A stretch of 64,000 nt of DNA, from NCBI GenBank assembly GCA_012295275.1, contig CM022665.1, positions 42,637,152 to 42,701,151 on the forward strand, given 5' to 3'. Below the pieces are notes generated by a model. That model was given only the letters and a program-made list of their open reading frames with translations, did not search any database and was not told the origin of the DNA. The position numbers and the translations under genes were made by a program. Shown in pieces: positions 52,776 to 64,000 of the stretch. The first letter of the stretch is position 1. Each line of letters starts with the position of its first letter. The stretch comes from Chrysomallon squamiferum. Taxonomy: Eukaryota > Mollusca > Gastropoda > Neomphalida > Peltospiridae.

Positions 52776-54825
52776 TTAGCTTTTAATATTGGATGAAAAC
52801 GGTTTGTCCACAGCTTTCTTTTTCTCTTTGCTAATCAACTCTCTGTCAATTTTGTAATACTTGTCCTGGGACAGTTCTCCAGTTAACAACATCTGAAGGA
52901 AAGGAATATCGTTTGCGTCTGCCAGGTCGGAAATGTTCAGTCTGGAAATCCTGCCACTCACTCTGTCCTGCTTCTTCTGCAACCTTTCCATCTCGTCATC
53001 CTTCAGACCACGAAGATGTTTTTCCAGTTCCGTCATCGACCGAGGTCTTGAAGGACTGCACAGAGATCGCGAAGTAACTGGACTGGCAGCATTGGCCTTC
53101 GCGAACCGCGTCTGGTACGATTGCCTGGAGAGGGTCAGAGGTGCTGCAGTGCTGCTTCTGGTATTCACTTTTGGTTGTGCAAATTTCAAGCCTGTGGCAC
53201 CGTTTGTCGTAGAGGCGCTTCCAAACAAGTAGTTGACTTTTTCTCTTTTCTGCAACACGTTCTGCCCACTGACCACCTTCTGCTGGAGACCCTGTGTCAC
53301 TGGAACACTGATTGTTTTGCGTCCGAAGCTTGTTTGAGATCCTTTAGTACTGAAGATGACTTTAGCATTTTTACTCAGTTTGTTCTGAGATAAGTTAACT
53401 CCAGGCTCTGAATTCAGCTTGGGTGTCTGTGATGCGTTTTGAATGGTGAGACAAGAATCGATGCCTTTTTTCTCTGATTCCAAACCATTTTGTAAACTGC
53501 TTCCTGAATCAGGTGAACCCCAAATAGTTTCCTTATTTGCTGAATTTAAAACAGGTGATTTCAGAACACCCACAGACTTGCTGGAGTCTGTGACTGTCTC
53601 CATGGCTGCCACTGTGGCTATGGACTCATTTGAAAAGTTCTGAGCATCTGCCATCGTTGTGATGAACTCATCCACTCCATTTGGCCAAGAATCGGATCCG
53701 ATGACCTGGCCAAGATCATGCATCACTAGCCTCGCTTGCTCATCAGCAATAGAATCACAGTAGAGCATAGCAAAGTCTAGAATATCATCAGAGATGTACG
53801 AATCACTTTCTGAGAATGATGGAGGGACATCCACGGGGTTGAGCATTCCCACAGAAATATTACCTGAAGCTGTTGTAGTAGCGGCTTGTGCTACCAGTGA
53901 TTCTTCTGGTGTGCCTGGCATTGTTAAAGGAGCTGCTCCTGGTGACATCTGTGGTGATGTGGTGGAGGACCTGCCATACGATGAGCTGCATGCTGAGGGT
54001 GAATCTATGCTGCTAGTTGATGAAGGGCTGGAACAGCCTTTATTCAGAAGTGATCTAAGCAGTGAAGGTTCTTTATGGTCTTCACAGCTAGACAAGGGTG
54101 ACCTTTCTCTCTGATCTGCTGCAGGGTCAAAAGACTGGAAAGCGTCTTCAGCTTTGAGACAGCTGCTTGTGTTTACCTCATTCAGAAATTCATCAATGAA
54201 TTCAAACTCGGCACCCGCAGAGACCAGTGACTCTTCTTTCATCTGTGAGGAAAGAAACGGATCGTTCACTCCAGTGGAGATGCTGTCCTGCTGAAGTGAA
54301 CTGTCAGAAAAGTCACTGTCGTTCTGAAACACACTCGACGTCTCCATGTCTGAGATGTTGTTCTGGGACAGAGACATCCGGTTGATGTTCGAGCTGCTGG
54401 AGAACGGTGACGCTGGCAGATCATAGTTCGACATTACTGGCTGATAATCTGATGACCTCAGAGATGACCGGTCACTGGAACTGGACAGCGTGTCTCGGCC
54501 AGGTGAGGAGAACGATGTTGACAGTGGCAGATGGACTGGACTGAGGGTGTTGTCCTCGATGTACGACGGAGACAACTTCATGTCGTGCGCGTCCACCATG
54601 AACTCGTCACCTGATTCTACAAAGCAGTTGGATGGAGACAGTTCAGAGCTTGTGCTGCCGTACAGAGGACTGTTTGCTGGTGACATCGTGCTGTACCCGC
54701 CATCCTGCTCAAACTCCTCAAGAGACTTGCAGTGAGTAGTCAAATCCAGAAAACCTTTAGAGTCTCCTGCTGAAAGTCCGGGCTGCTCCTGCTCCATCAT
54801 CAGGCACCTCTGGCCTTCCTCTTCC
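52776..54825 (-). CDS. bHLH-PAS transcription factor, terminal exon (682 codons)
   Basis: The acceptor is 'tttctgtttcag' just before 54825. One base plus 682 codons run to TAA at 52778-52776. The first Met of the open frame (54800) is internal, because EEEGQRCL precedes it in frame and the leading base completes the Gly codon of the PAS-B exon at 61936. The region is Ser/Thr/Pro-rich and mostly disordered. Counting from that Met, it has acidic-hydrophobic patches EFEFIDEFLNEV (about 198-209) and DDILDFAMLYCDS, an LRSLL motif (248-252), a charged helical stretch MTELEKHLRGLKDDEMERL, and an LQMLL motif (635-639) near the basic C-terminus. These look like transactivation and co-regulator surfaces. 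No LxxLAP prolyl-hydroxylation motif is seen, so a canonical HIF-alpha is not proven. HIF-like, SIM/NPAS-like and NPAS4/dysfusion-like are all possible. Confidence 0.85.
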
Positions 54826-56345
54826 CTGAAACAGAAAACACAGTTTAAACATGCAGTTCAAATTCAGAGATTGTTTTTGTCACATAATGAATTTAAACAT
54901 ACGATTCAAATACAGAGATTATTTTCTTCAGAGATTATTGTCACTTAAACAGAAATAACAAACATTGACTCAATAACAATGTTTTTAAATAATAAAAAAA
55001 ATAATTCTGTAGCCTCCTATGATCTGTAATGTTACCTAAGGTTTGTCATTAGTTTCACATAACCAATTTCATGTTAAGACATTTGACAAGTTTTAACTGA
55101 ATCACTGTAAGACAAGAATCTTCACTGATTCCGTAACTTTAATCTCAGCTTTCTTAGAATAATTCAGTTTTAACCATTTCACTGGACAAAGTGGTCAAGA
55201 AATTTAAAAAATAAAATTTAAAAATAAAATGAAAAATCAACCACCACTCAAGAAGCTCATGCACTTTCAACATGACCTCAGCAGATAATAATTATGGTAC
55301 ACATTTTAGTATTATGTAACCTACTAACATTTGAAAAAAGAAATACTAAAACAATGTTTAAAATATAGTTTGCATGTTATAAATATTCTATAATTTTTGA
55401 ATGTCTTCTCTTTACACAACTGGTTAGCAAAAAAAAAAAAGAAGAGAAAAAGTGTAAAGAAGCCATTACAGCAACTCATTTCTTTACAAAATAAAATTCA
55501 ACAATCAACAAAAAGTAAGCCCATTTTCAAAATCAATGACTTCTTTCTTTTCCACCAATAAAAGTGGATAGCTATTTAAATCAAATACATATGGGAACGG
55601 AGGAGAAATTTTTGACAGCACGAAAACAATTTTTGCCTAATCTTATGGACCAAACTGGCAACAGAACTATAAGCCAGACTGGCTGAGTTTAAACTCTGGC
55701 TTGATGAGTCTGTTTCACACTTCTAGCACAACTTCACAGAGATTTACATGTCACTGACTGAAGAAGAGGAATATAATTTTGAATCAGGCTTGTCAGAAAC
55801 ATTCAGCCTTGAGATCAGAAGAATTTAATTATTTAATATAATTGCTTTATTATTATTATTTTTAAACTGAGATTCTAATTACAGTTTAGACATGAAAGCA
55901 GAATTGTTGATTTTTCAAGCTGAGTAAAAATCACACTTTTTATCTTAATTTTAAACAATACTATAAACTCAGCAGAAAGTTTAATTTCTAAACAAATAAG
56001 TTTCCACATGTTCTTTTGTTATTATTAGATATAATACTACATGTATATATATCCCAGCTTCATATCAGAACAGAATGTTTAATCTTTGCTTTTCCTAATC
56101 TAGGAAAGTAAATTTCAAAAACAGACTGCCACTGTATCCTAAAAATAATTCAGGGCCAAAGTATATATTTAGAATAACTGCATCAGCAGCATGAACAAAA
56201 CAGAAAAAGAAAAAAAGAAGAAGAAAATTATGAATCTTCTCATTTCTAGAAAAAAGCTGGGTATTTGAGTAGGGAATGTTAGGCTGCATAATCATTTATC
56301 AAAGTTCCAACTGAACCATTGTATTCCAGCAAGTGTACTAGAACT

Positions 56346-56348
<3 letters not shown>

Positions 56349-56441
<93 letters not shown>
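56349..56441. repeat. (CT)n(AC)n compound microsatellite
   Basis: Uninterrupted CT dinucleotides to about 56395, then AC dinucleotides. The open frame of Leu-Ser and Thr-His repeats is an artefact. Confidence 0.97.
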
Positions 56442-56444
<3 letters not shown>

Positions 56445-59229
56445 TTTCTGTTAAGAGTAGACTATAGAACTATCACAGATTTACTTTGTCAGCTTCATCA
56501 CTAAACAAACATTATATTCTAAATTTAATATATTAACATTACCATGTTTTGAGCTATTGTCAAACAAAACTTTCATATTATTACACATCAGCCATGATTA
56601 GCAAGTGACCCTGAACCTTCCATCTTTAAATCCAACATGTTTACTACAACTCTAAATGTCTTGTAATTGTTTGTCATATACATAATGTTTTACTAACAAG
56701 TCTGTCCTATACAAATTAAGAAAAATCAAGAGATTTTATGCTCAAGAAACTTGGGACATCCCAGTAAACATATATAAATCATCTCTAGATGGTAAATAGC
56801 ACTTTCTTATTTATTACATATACATGCAGTGTGATGAATTATTTTTAACAACTGTGTCTATGTTCATGATGATACATTCAAATGGACTCCATCAAAATGT
56901 TTCAAGGACAATGCAAAACATGTTTTCCAAAGTGTAAACTGAATTCTACTTTGACACACAAATGTAAATAAATAATTAAATAATAAAAAATTAAAAATAA
57001 ATAAATAAATAAATCTTTTAAAAGTTTCATCTAGACATGGATATGAACATATTGCTATCATTATAGCGACAAACTGCATGTTTAACTTATAAAAATAACA
57101 AAAATATCAAAATTTTTTATTAAAATAAATAAATAAATAAATAATAATGATAAATATGTGTTTATCCTATTCATGACACAATGTACAATTACTGATGTGG
57201 GAATTTTCAAAGCAGGATTAAGATATCTTAACTAAAGTTTTAATCTAACTTGTATAAATACACAGTGGAACAGAAGAAGAAGGAAAGGTTTCAGGCTTCT
57301 TTTTACCTTCTTTCTGGATGATTAAATACTAGAGTAGTCAGTTCTATTTGGCCTTATTTGGCCCCACTGATATTTAATTTAGAATTAACATTCTGTGCAT
57401 CGTTAAACATTTTTATAAAATAGAGATGTTGATAAAAAGATAAAATACCATTCACAAAACAAAGAACAGTGAATTAAGAATGAGCTTTCTACAATACTAC
57501 ATTTTATATTTAATAAGAAAAGTCAGCTGTCAGTTCCAATAATCCAGGAAGACTGTCAAATGTTCTATTAGGTATTCCACTTACCAATTTCAGACATCAG
57601 ACTTGGTCAGGACTTGCAATCAGTTAATTTCTAATTTTTGTAATACCAGTGACTGAGAGGAAAATTTGATGATTTTCTACTGGTAACCTAGCAGTGCATA
57701 AGAATATCCTTTCTTAATATTTCAAAGATGGAATGAAAACAAGAGGGGAGGGGGAATTATTGAAAAATGGAATGAAGGTGTGAAAAAAAAATAAAAAGAA
57801 GAAAAAAATGAAGGTTAATAAAATGGAATCAAGACAGAATTACATGAATAAAAGAAAGAAGCAAATGGTTGTTATTATCATCATCATTATCATTATCATT
57901 ATCACTGAACCATATAATTACAGAAGTATAATTTTATGTTGTAAGAGTTGTTTCAACTCAGAAGTCCAAATTCCCCCATTTGAATATTTTTTTTTAACGT
58001 CTGTGTTTTTGAAATTTATAATTAATTACATTATGTGTGTGGGCGGCTGTATACATACCAAAACTATTAGCAATTTAAATAGGTTAATAACAAAATGCTT
58101 AACTGTTTAAAAATACTTTAACTTTTTTGTTTTCAATTTTTTTTTTTTTTTTTTTATTTTTTTTTTTTTTTTTTTAACAGTAAAATGTAAATAAATAAAG
58201 AAACAAATAAAAAAACAATTAAAAAAAACAAAAAAAATATATTAATTTTCCTTTTTTTCCCTCCAAGTGTTATAGTTAATTGGTTTTGCTGTGTATTTAT
58301 ATATATATATATATTTAAACACATATACATTTGTTAGGATGCACCAATGCACACCTGTATGTCACAACACCTGTGAATTCATTCAAGGTGTATAAAATAA
58401 AGTGTATCTGCCTGAGATAAACAACAAAAAGATCTCCATTCCTACCTCAGTGTCAATTTTTTTTTAAAGTTTCGTCACAAAGGTATGAATGAACTGAGAA
58501 AAGTTTAACAATACCAGCTGCAAGTGTGAAAATAATAAATCATAGAATGTTTATAAAAATTTATTTTACACAAAATGTGTGTGTGTGTGGGTATGTATGC
58601 ACATGTATGCATGTGTATATGCAAGCACATACATAATTTTAACAATTTATTTATAGTACAAAGCTTTACTAGAATATCTCTTCATCAATCAGATTTTTTT
58701 TTTGACTCCCTGTCTATCATTGTATGTGTGTGTGTGTGTGTGTGTTTCTACATTAAGATATACATCAGTGCCTTGTTACTCTACATATTCCAGCAGAATG
58801 AACAAACACTGGCATCAGTTTGTTTGTTTACTATGAAATGTCTTTCCTCATTATAATAACTAATAATCTGTCTGTCTGTCTCTATGTCAGAAGTTATCTG
58901 TACAGTCTAAACAATGGAAATTAATCAAATCTGTTCAAAACAAAATATTTTAAAATGAATTGTAAAATATGACATCCCAGCATACTTAAACAAAAATATA
59001 TTGACTAAAACATGTCTAACCCATAACCATTACATGAAGAACAACATTAACATTAATAACATGGACAATTAACATTCAAACATCAAGGAGAGATATAATT
59101 AACACTAAGCATCAGCACTACATGGTTACACTGTAAGTGCTACCCCAGTTTTGGTTATAACTTCTAATTACCACTTTTACATCATCTGTGACCATACAAG
59201 TCATTACTTTCTCTGAACTTTCAGCATTA

Positions 59230-59420
59230 TCCACATACCTTCTGTTCAGAGGTAGGTCAGTAATAAGGACACTCACTTCTTGTGTCAAGAGATTCAGGAT
59301 CAGTCCTGTTTAGAGTACATTCTGCTGGGTTATTTATTTATTTATTTATTATTATTATTTATACATCCCAGCTAATGACCCAACACTGGCTTATAAATGG
59401 TATTAGGGATACATTTGGCT
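59230..59420 (+). repeat. tRNA-derived SINE-like fragment
   Basis: 'gaggtaggtcagtaataagg' followed by 'acactcacttcttgtgtcaa' and 'gagattcaggatcagtcct' resembles a decayed tRNA-related SINE head, with a B-box-like end. An ATTT microsatellite and 'ccagctaatgacccaacact' follow. Not an intact tRNA. Confidence 0.4.
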
Positions 59421-60116
59421 ATCTGTGAGTGGGTGTGTATGTGTGTATGTATGTATGTATGTATGTGTGTGTGTGTACATGTGTGTGTGTATACAGGTAT
59501 GTATATATGTATGTGTATATATATGTCTAGGTATAAATGTGTATATGTGTATGTATATTAGCTTAATTTAAGAAGTGGTATTGGCAGATTTTAGCTATCC
59601 AATCACTTCAAGAAATAGTGGCATGCATGAATGCATGTGTTTGTGTGTTTCATAACCAGCTGATCTGAATCTAACAACTTAAATCTTTAAAAAATGTCCT
59701 CATTTATTTTACTGCAGTGTAAACTTGAACATCAGAAAAAACGTAATTTTAAACTGATTTTTATTTAAAACTTCTGTGTGTATGTATATGCATATATATG
59801 TGTGCGTGAGTGCATGTGTGTGTGTTTGTGTGTGTGTGTGAAACATATAAAATTAATAAATTATTGATAAAAATAACATTAATGGCCCAGATCATTTCAA
59901 TACAGTCAATATGTCATGAAGCTGATGTATCATGTATGTTCCCTTCTGATCAACATCACATACAGAGTACACACGTTCCTTTACTCACAATGTACTTATC
60001 TATTTATTTATTTATTCCAGTTAATATGTACTTATGTTAACCTCAAAAAATTAACATGTACTACTTTAAACTGTATTTAATTTATATGAATATGAATGAA
60101 TGTACCAACAAAAAAA

Positions 60117-60152
<36 letters not shown>

Positions 60153-61000
60153 TAAATAAATAATAATAATAATAATAAATACATAAGTAGAAATTAAAAA
60201 TAAAAATTCAAATTTTAGTGTATTTTATTTATTTATCTACTGAGATGAAGGGTACCTAGATTAATTTCAAAAGCATTAGTTTATATTGAATTAAATGTAC
60301 AGAATGAAACAAAAACCAAAATACATAAATAATGTTAATTCTATGTCAGTTCTTTATTTATATAATTATTTAATAATTAAGAAAAATAAATTACTATATT
60401 CTGCTTACAATTAAGTATACAAACATTCACAAGACTAAAAGAATCTTTAAAAATATTTATATTGCTTGAAAACATGTTTTTTCTTTTACATAACAAAAAA
60501 TAAGTAATATTCTATAAATATATTTAGTTTATTATTATTATTATTATTATTATTACATTTTTTAAGAGTTCTGCATAAAGCAAATCTATTTAGCTAATTT
60601 ATTATTTAAAAAAAAAAATTATGTTTGAAAAAAACTTCCACCACGTTCAGTTAATTATTGGCCAAATTAACATTTCCCAGGCTTTATAAATCAACACTTT
60701 TCTAACATCATCAATCACAAGATGCAGTCAGAAGTTATTACATTTTTATGCTGCACTGAGATTTATATCAGAAGTAAAAATCAAATCAAGCAAACTCCAT
60801 AAATTATAACATGATCAGTATACCTTCCACTTTAAAGCTTTACACACTGCAAGTTGTGTAAATATTGGTTGTAGCCCAAGAAAATCATTCTGGGTAAAAA
60901 TTACAAAATAACTAACAGAATGTATAATATTGAAAATATGAGTATGTAAATAAATGTTATAGCCTAAGGTAATGATTCTGGGTAACAATTACAAAATTTC

Positions 61001-61929
61001 AATGTATTGTGGTTTGTTAATGGTGTTGTAGATAGTGGTTGAACTATAACAGTATATAAAGTTATTTGTGTTATAAACAATGGTATAACTAACAGTATAA
61101 AAGTTATTTGTGTTACAAACAATGGTATAACTAACAGTATAACGTTATCTGTGTTATAAATAATGGTATAATTAACAGTATATCATTATCTGTGTTATAA
61201 ACAATGGTATAACTAACAGTATAAAATTATTTGTGTTACAAACAATGGTATAACTAACAGTATAACGTTATCTGTGTTATAAACAATGGTATAACTAACA
61301 GTATAAAGTTATCTGTGTTATAAACAATGGTATAGCTAACAGTATAAAGTTATCTGTTATAAACAATGGTATAGCTAACAGTATAAAGTTATTTGTGTTA
61401 TAAACAATGGTATAACTAACAGTATAAAGTTATCTGTGTTACAAACAATGGTATAACTAACAGTATAAAGTTATATGTGTTATAAATAATGGTATAACTA
61501 ACAGTATATCATTATTTGTGTTATAAACAATGGTATAACTAACAGTATAACGTTATCTGTGTTACAAACAATGATATAACTAACAGTATGAAGTTATCTG
61601 TGTTACAAACAATGGTATAACTAACAGTATAAAGTTATCTGTGTTATAAACAATGGTATAGCTAACAGTATAAAGTTATCTGTGTTATAAATAATGGTAT
61701 AACTAACAGTATAAAGTTATATGTGCTATACACAATGGTATAACTAACAGTATAAAGTTATATGTGCTATACACAATGGTATAACTAACAGTATAAAGTT
61801 ACTTACCCAATGACGTAATTCATGCAGACAACGTATTGTGGCTTGTTGCTGGTGTTGTAGATGATAGTTTAACTAACAGTATAAAGTTATATCTGTTATA
61901 AATAATGGTATAACTAACAGTATAAAGTT
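61001..61929. repeat. About 42-bp minisatellite beside the PAS-B exon donor
   Basis: About 20 units of 'ggtataactaacagtataa' plus 'agttatctgtgttataaaca'. The array touches the exon's donor at 61931-61935. It includes at 61801-61868 a copy of the exon's 3' end. At about 61001-61036 it starts with a diverged version ('tgtattgtggtttgtta.tggtgttgtaga'). Confidence 0.92.
61801..61868 (-). repeat. Captured 3' fragment of the PAS-B exon with its donor
   Basis: 61807-61868 is identical to exon positions 61936-61997, and the GTAAG donor (61806-61802 on the minus strand) is copied too. The flanking 'actaacagtataaagtt' is also the same. There is no acceptor, so it cannot act as a whole exon, but it offers a second donor 129 bp downstream of the true one. 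Confidence 0.95.
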
Positions 61930-61935
61930 ACTTAC

Positions 61936-62080
61936 CCAATGACGTAATTCATGCAGACAACGTATTGTGGCTTGTTGCTGGTGTTGTAGATGATAGTGGC
62001 TCTTGTCTGCATCCAGATCCAATCTCCGTTCTTTCCACAGAATCTATAGTACTTGCTCACTGAGTTCCCCTTCACTATCA
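61936..62080 (-). CDS. bHLH-PAS transcription factor, PAS-B exon (145 nt)
   Basis: Bounded by 'acattacag' and GTAAG. The frame is two bases, 47 codons, two bases. It encodes IVKGNSVSKYYRFCGKNGDW, then IWMQTRATIIYNT and KPQYVVCMNYVIG. This is the second half of a PAS-B domain: the YRF..K.G..W.QT..T.IYN....PQ.VVC.NYV signature is shared by HIF-alpha, SIM and NPAS proteins, which dimerise with ARNT. Closest by eye to HIF-alpha (ATVIYNT...PQCIVCVNYV). The exon joins in phase to the terminal exon at 54825. Upstream exons (bHLH, PAS-A, first half of PAS-B) are beyond the window. Confidence 0.88.
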
Positions 62081-63401
62081 CTGTAATGTAGTAATAGATA
62101 AAGAGTTAAGATAAAGGGTGATAAAAAAATATTTAAAAAATAAAAATAAATAATAACTTGTTAAGATAAAGGCTAAAAAAAAAAAATTAAAATATAATAC
62201 AAAAAAAAATAAAATAAAATAAAATAAAATAAAATAAATAAATAATAATACCAAAAAAGATACTAATAACAACTAATAACAACAACAATGTTAATAATAA
62301 AACAGTAACAATAACAATAAAATGAGAAAGAGAATTATAATTATTATAGTCACTGCCACCTTCATCATCATCATAACAACAATTACAAAATCATCCACAA
62401 CAATAAATAATTCAAAAAATAATTATGACTTAAACCAAACTGCACATAAAACGATGCACACAAATGAAACGTACACATATAAAATCATAAATTCACTGAT
62501 ACAGATTACACCTGAATATATCCATACATACATATATGCACAATACATATCCATATTTAGAAACATACACATACAAAGAGATGCTTTCATGCAGATGAGC
62601 ATTGTATATATCTATATATATATATACATAGATATATATATAAACACATGTGCATGTAATATAAAAAGTGAGTAGCTCGTATTATAACAAATGTATGTAA
62701 AAAAAAGTCGGTGAAAAAAAATAAAGGGGAAGTTAAAAATAATAAATTATTATGTAAATGTAATGAAAATTTGAAACAGGATGTTAAATGTACTAGCTTT
62801 TAATATTCATACATATTGTAAACAAAAGGTCGCCAGATAAAATGTACTTATATTAAGAGGGCATTAATTAATTTTTATTTAAAATTAATAAACTGCAGAT
62901 GTTTAAACAAAACAAAAGAAAAAAAAAAGTTAAAATTAATATTAATTTAATTTTCAAAAAAAGGTGTATAACTAACTCAAATGTAAATAAATAAATAAAT
63001 AAATTTCAAATAAAATAATATTAATACCATTAAAACAAAACAAAAGCTCTAGGGACCGGACTGATCATAATCTCATTCTTTCTCCCAGTGACACATATTA
63101 ACAAATAATAATAAAAATAAACTATTAAATTAACAAACAAAAACAATATAAAATATAAATTAAGAGCAATAATAATAAAATAAAATATAAATTAACATAA
63201 TAATAAAATATAATCCTAGAAACCATACCATGTTAAAAAAAAAAAAAAAAAAAATAAAAAATAAATAAATATATATATAAAAAAAAAAAAATAAAAAAAA
63301 TAAAATATTAAAAAAATAAAATAATAATAATAATAATAATAAAAAATAAAAACAGTAACAATAGCAGAAGAAATAATAATAGCAAGAAATGAGTAACACA
63401 T

Positions 63402-63437
<36 letters not shown>

Positions 63438-64000
63438 AATGATAATGATAAATAAACACACTAAATAAATAAAAACAAGAAAGACACACCAAATCACCTT
63501 CAATCCTTCCCAAACAAACAATAAGAAATATGACATGTTGAAAGTCTGGCTTACACAGGTGAAAAAAAAAATGTCTTAAGTCAGCAAATCTCTTGTTAGA
63601 AAATAAACATCATGACCTTGACATTCTTACTATCATAGTGAAAAAGCAACACACATAACAAATGTATTGCACAATGGATTCTGAAGTTGAGGTTTTGTGA
63701 AACCACTGTTGTTTTTAATTATCCCCAAATTAGCCATATCTCACATTTGTTTTCTGAGTTATCCAATTTATGAATACAATACTAATATTTGTAGCATCTA
63801 CTCTTTTTATTTTATGTTGTCTAGCTTTATGTAATAATGATTTTTAATTCATCACTGTTTTCTTCAGATTAATTTAATTACACTTCTCAATATCAATATT
63901 TTAGGATTTCTTCCACTATTAAAGATATATAGGCAACCATGGTATATCTATCAAAAAAAAAGGGCTATAAATGAACACACACACACACACACAACACACA
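62081..64000 (-). other. Intron upstream of the PAS-B exon (incomplete)
   Basis: AT-rich with A runs and AAT/AAAT tracts (62205-62240, 62985-63003, 63235-63345, 63400-63450) and an AC tract at the right edge. Open frames here are Ile/Phe/Tyr-rich repeat artefacts. No further PAS exon was recognised. Confidence 0.55.

Larger units (their letters stand above)
54826..61935 (-). other. Large intron of the PAS gene
   Basis: About 7.1 kb. Phases at both ends agree (GG then G), supporting direct splicing of the two exons. Contents: (CT)n(AC)n at 56349-56441, AAAT tracts at 56970-57015 and 57125-57145, poly-T at 58137-58174, GT repeats at about 58575-58590, 58723-58746, 59436-59500 and 59817-59840, A/TA tracts at 60111-60180, and the minisatellite next to the donor. 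No further exon was recognised. Confidence 0.65.

Noticed and set aside
52933-54735. Plus-strand open frames of 66-106 codons
   Set aside because: Antisense shadows of the 682-codon PAS-gene exon on the minus strand.
63160-63536. Two minus-strand open frames of 106-117 codons rich in Tyr/Phe/Ile
   Set aside because: AAT/AAAT repeat translation within the intron. No domain and no codon bias.

Overview
This window is AT-rich metazoan nuclear DNA with GT-AG introns, long introns, abundant poly-A/poly-T runs, microsatellites and several minisatellite families. Weak remnants resembling dispersed repeats I associate with gastropod genomes (about 27.05-27.16 kb, 46.74-46.91 kb and 59.23-59.42 kb) suggest a mollusc, probably a gastropod. 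That assignment is inference. I see no bacterial, viral or organellar genes.

Layout. (1) Positions 1-8.06 kb and 33.02-44.9 kb are two direct copies, A and B, of one segment. Each carries the same unrecognised multi-exon plus-strand gene built of very small exons (28-68 nt), followed by a satellite array of about 100-120 bp monomers that looks derived from the gene's own 3' end. Copy B is open through its first twelve exons with every junction in phase. Copy A has decayed: an in-frame stop in exon 1, a 2-nt deletion in exon 4, loss of exon 7, and a lost donor at exon 10. (2) 8.9-11.3 kb is a broken, intron-containing remnant of a DEAD-box RNA helicase most like DDX52/Rok1. (3) 11.8-12.5 kb is a minisatellite in which almost every unit looks like a 17-nt microexon flanked by AG and GT. 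(4) 12.9-31.4 kb is mainly non-coding: a few exon-like islands, an inverted repeat with protein-like frames, a T-rich tandem array (22-24.8 kb) interrupted by a 0.43-kb element that recurs at 25.4 kb, and a block of AGGTCA half-sites. (5) At 31.6 kb there is a degenerate interstitial telomere-like TTAGGG block, then short repeats leading to copy B, whose first exon has a perfect CRE palindrome about 50 bp upstream. (6) 45.34-45.94 kb is a non-autonomous hAT-type element with a perfect 8-bp target duplication.

The right third holds the 3' end of a minus-strand bHLH-PAS transcription factor. One exon encodes the second half of a PAS-B domain (62080-61936). It joins in phase, across an intron of about 7.1 kb, to a terminal exon of 682 codons (54825-52776) encoding a long Ser-rich C-terminal region with two LxxLL motifs. 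The bHLH, PAS-A and first half of PAS-B must lie beyond position 64000. The intron just after the PAS-B exon holds a minisatellite that has captured a copy of the exon's 3' 62 nt together with its splice donor.

The most promising novel items are the duplicated microexon gene, its 3' satellite (rich in UGUAAAUA Pumilio-type motifs if transcribed), the splice-signal minisatellite, and the exon-capturing minisatellite.
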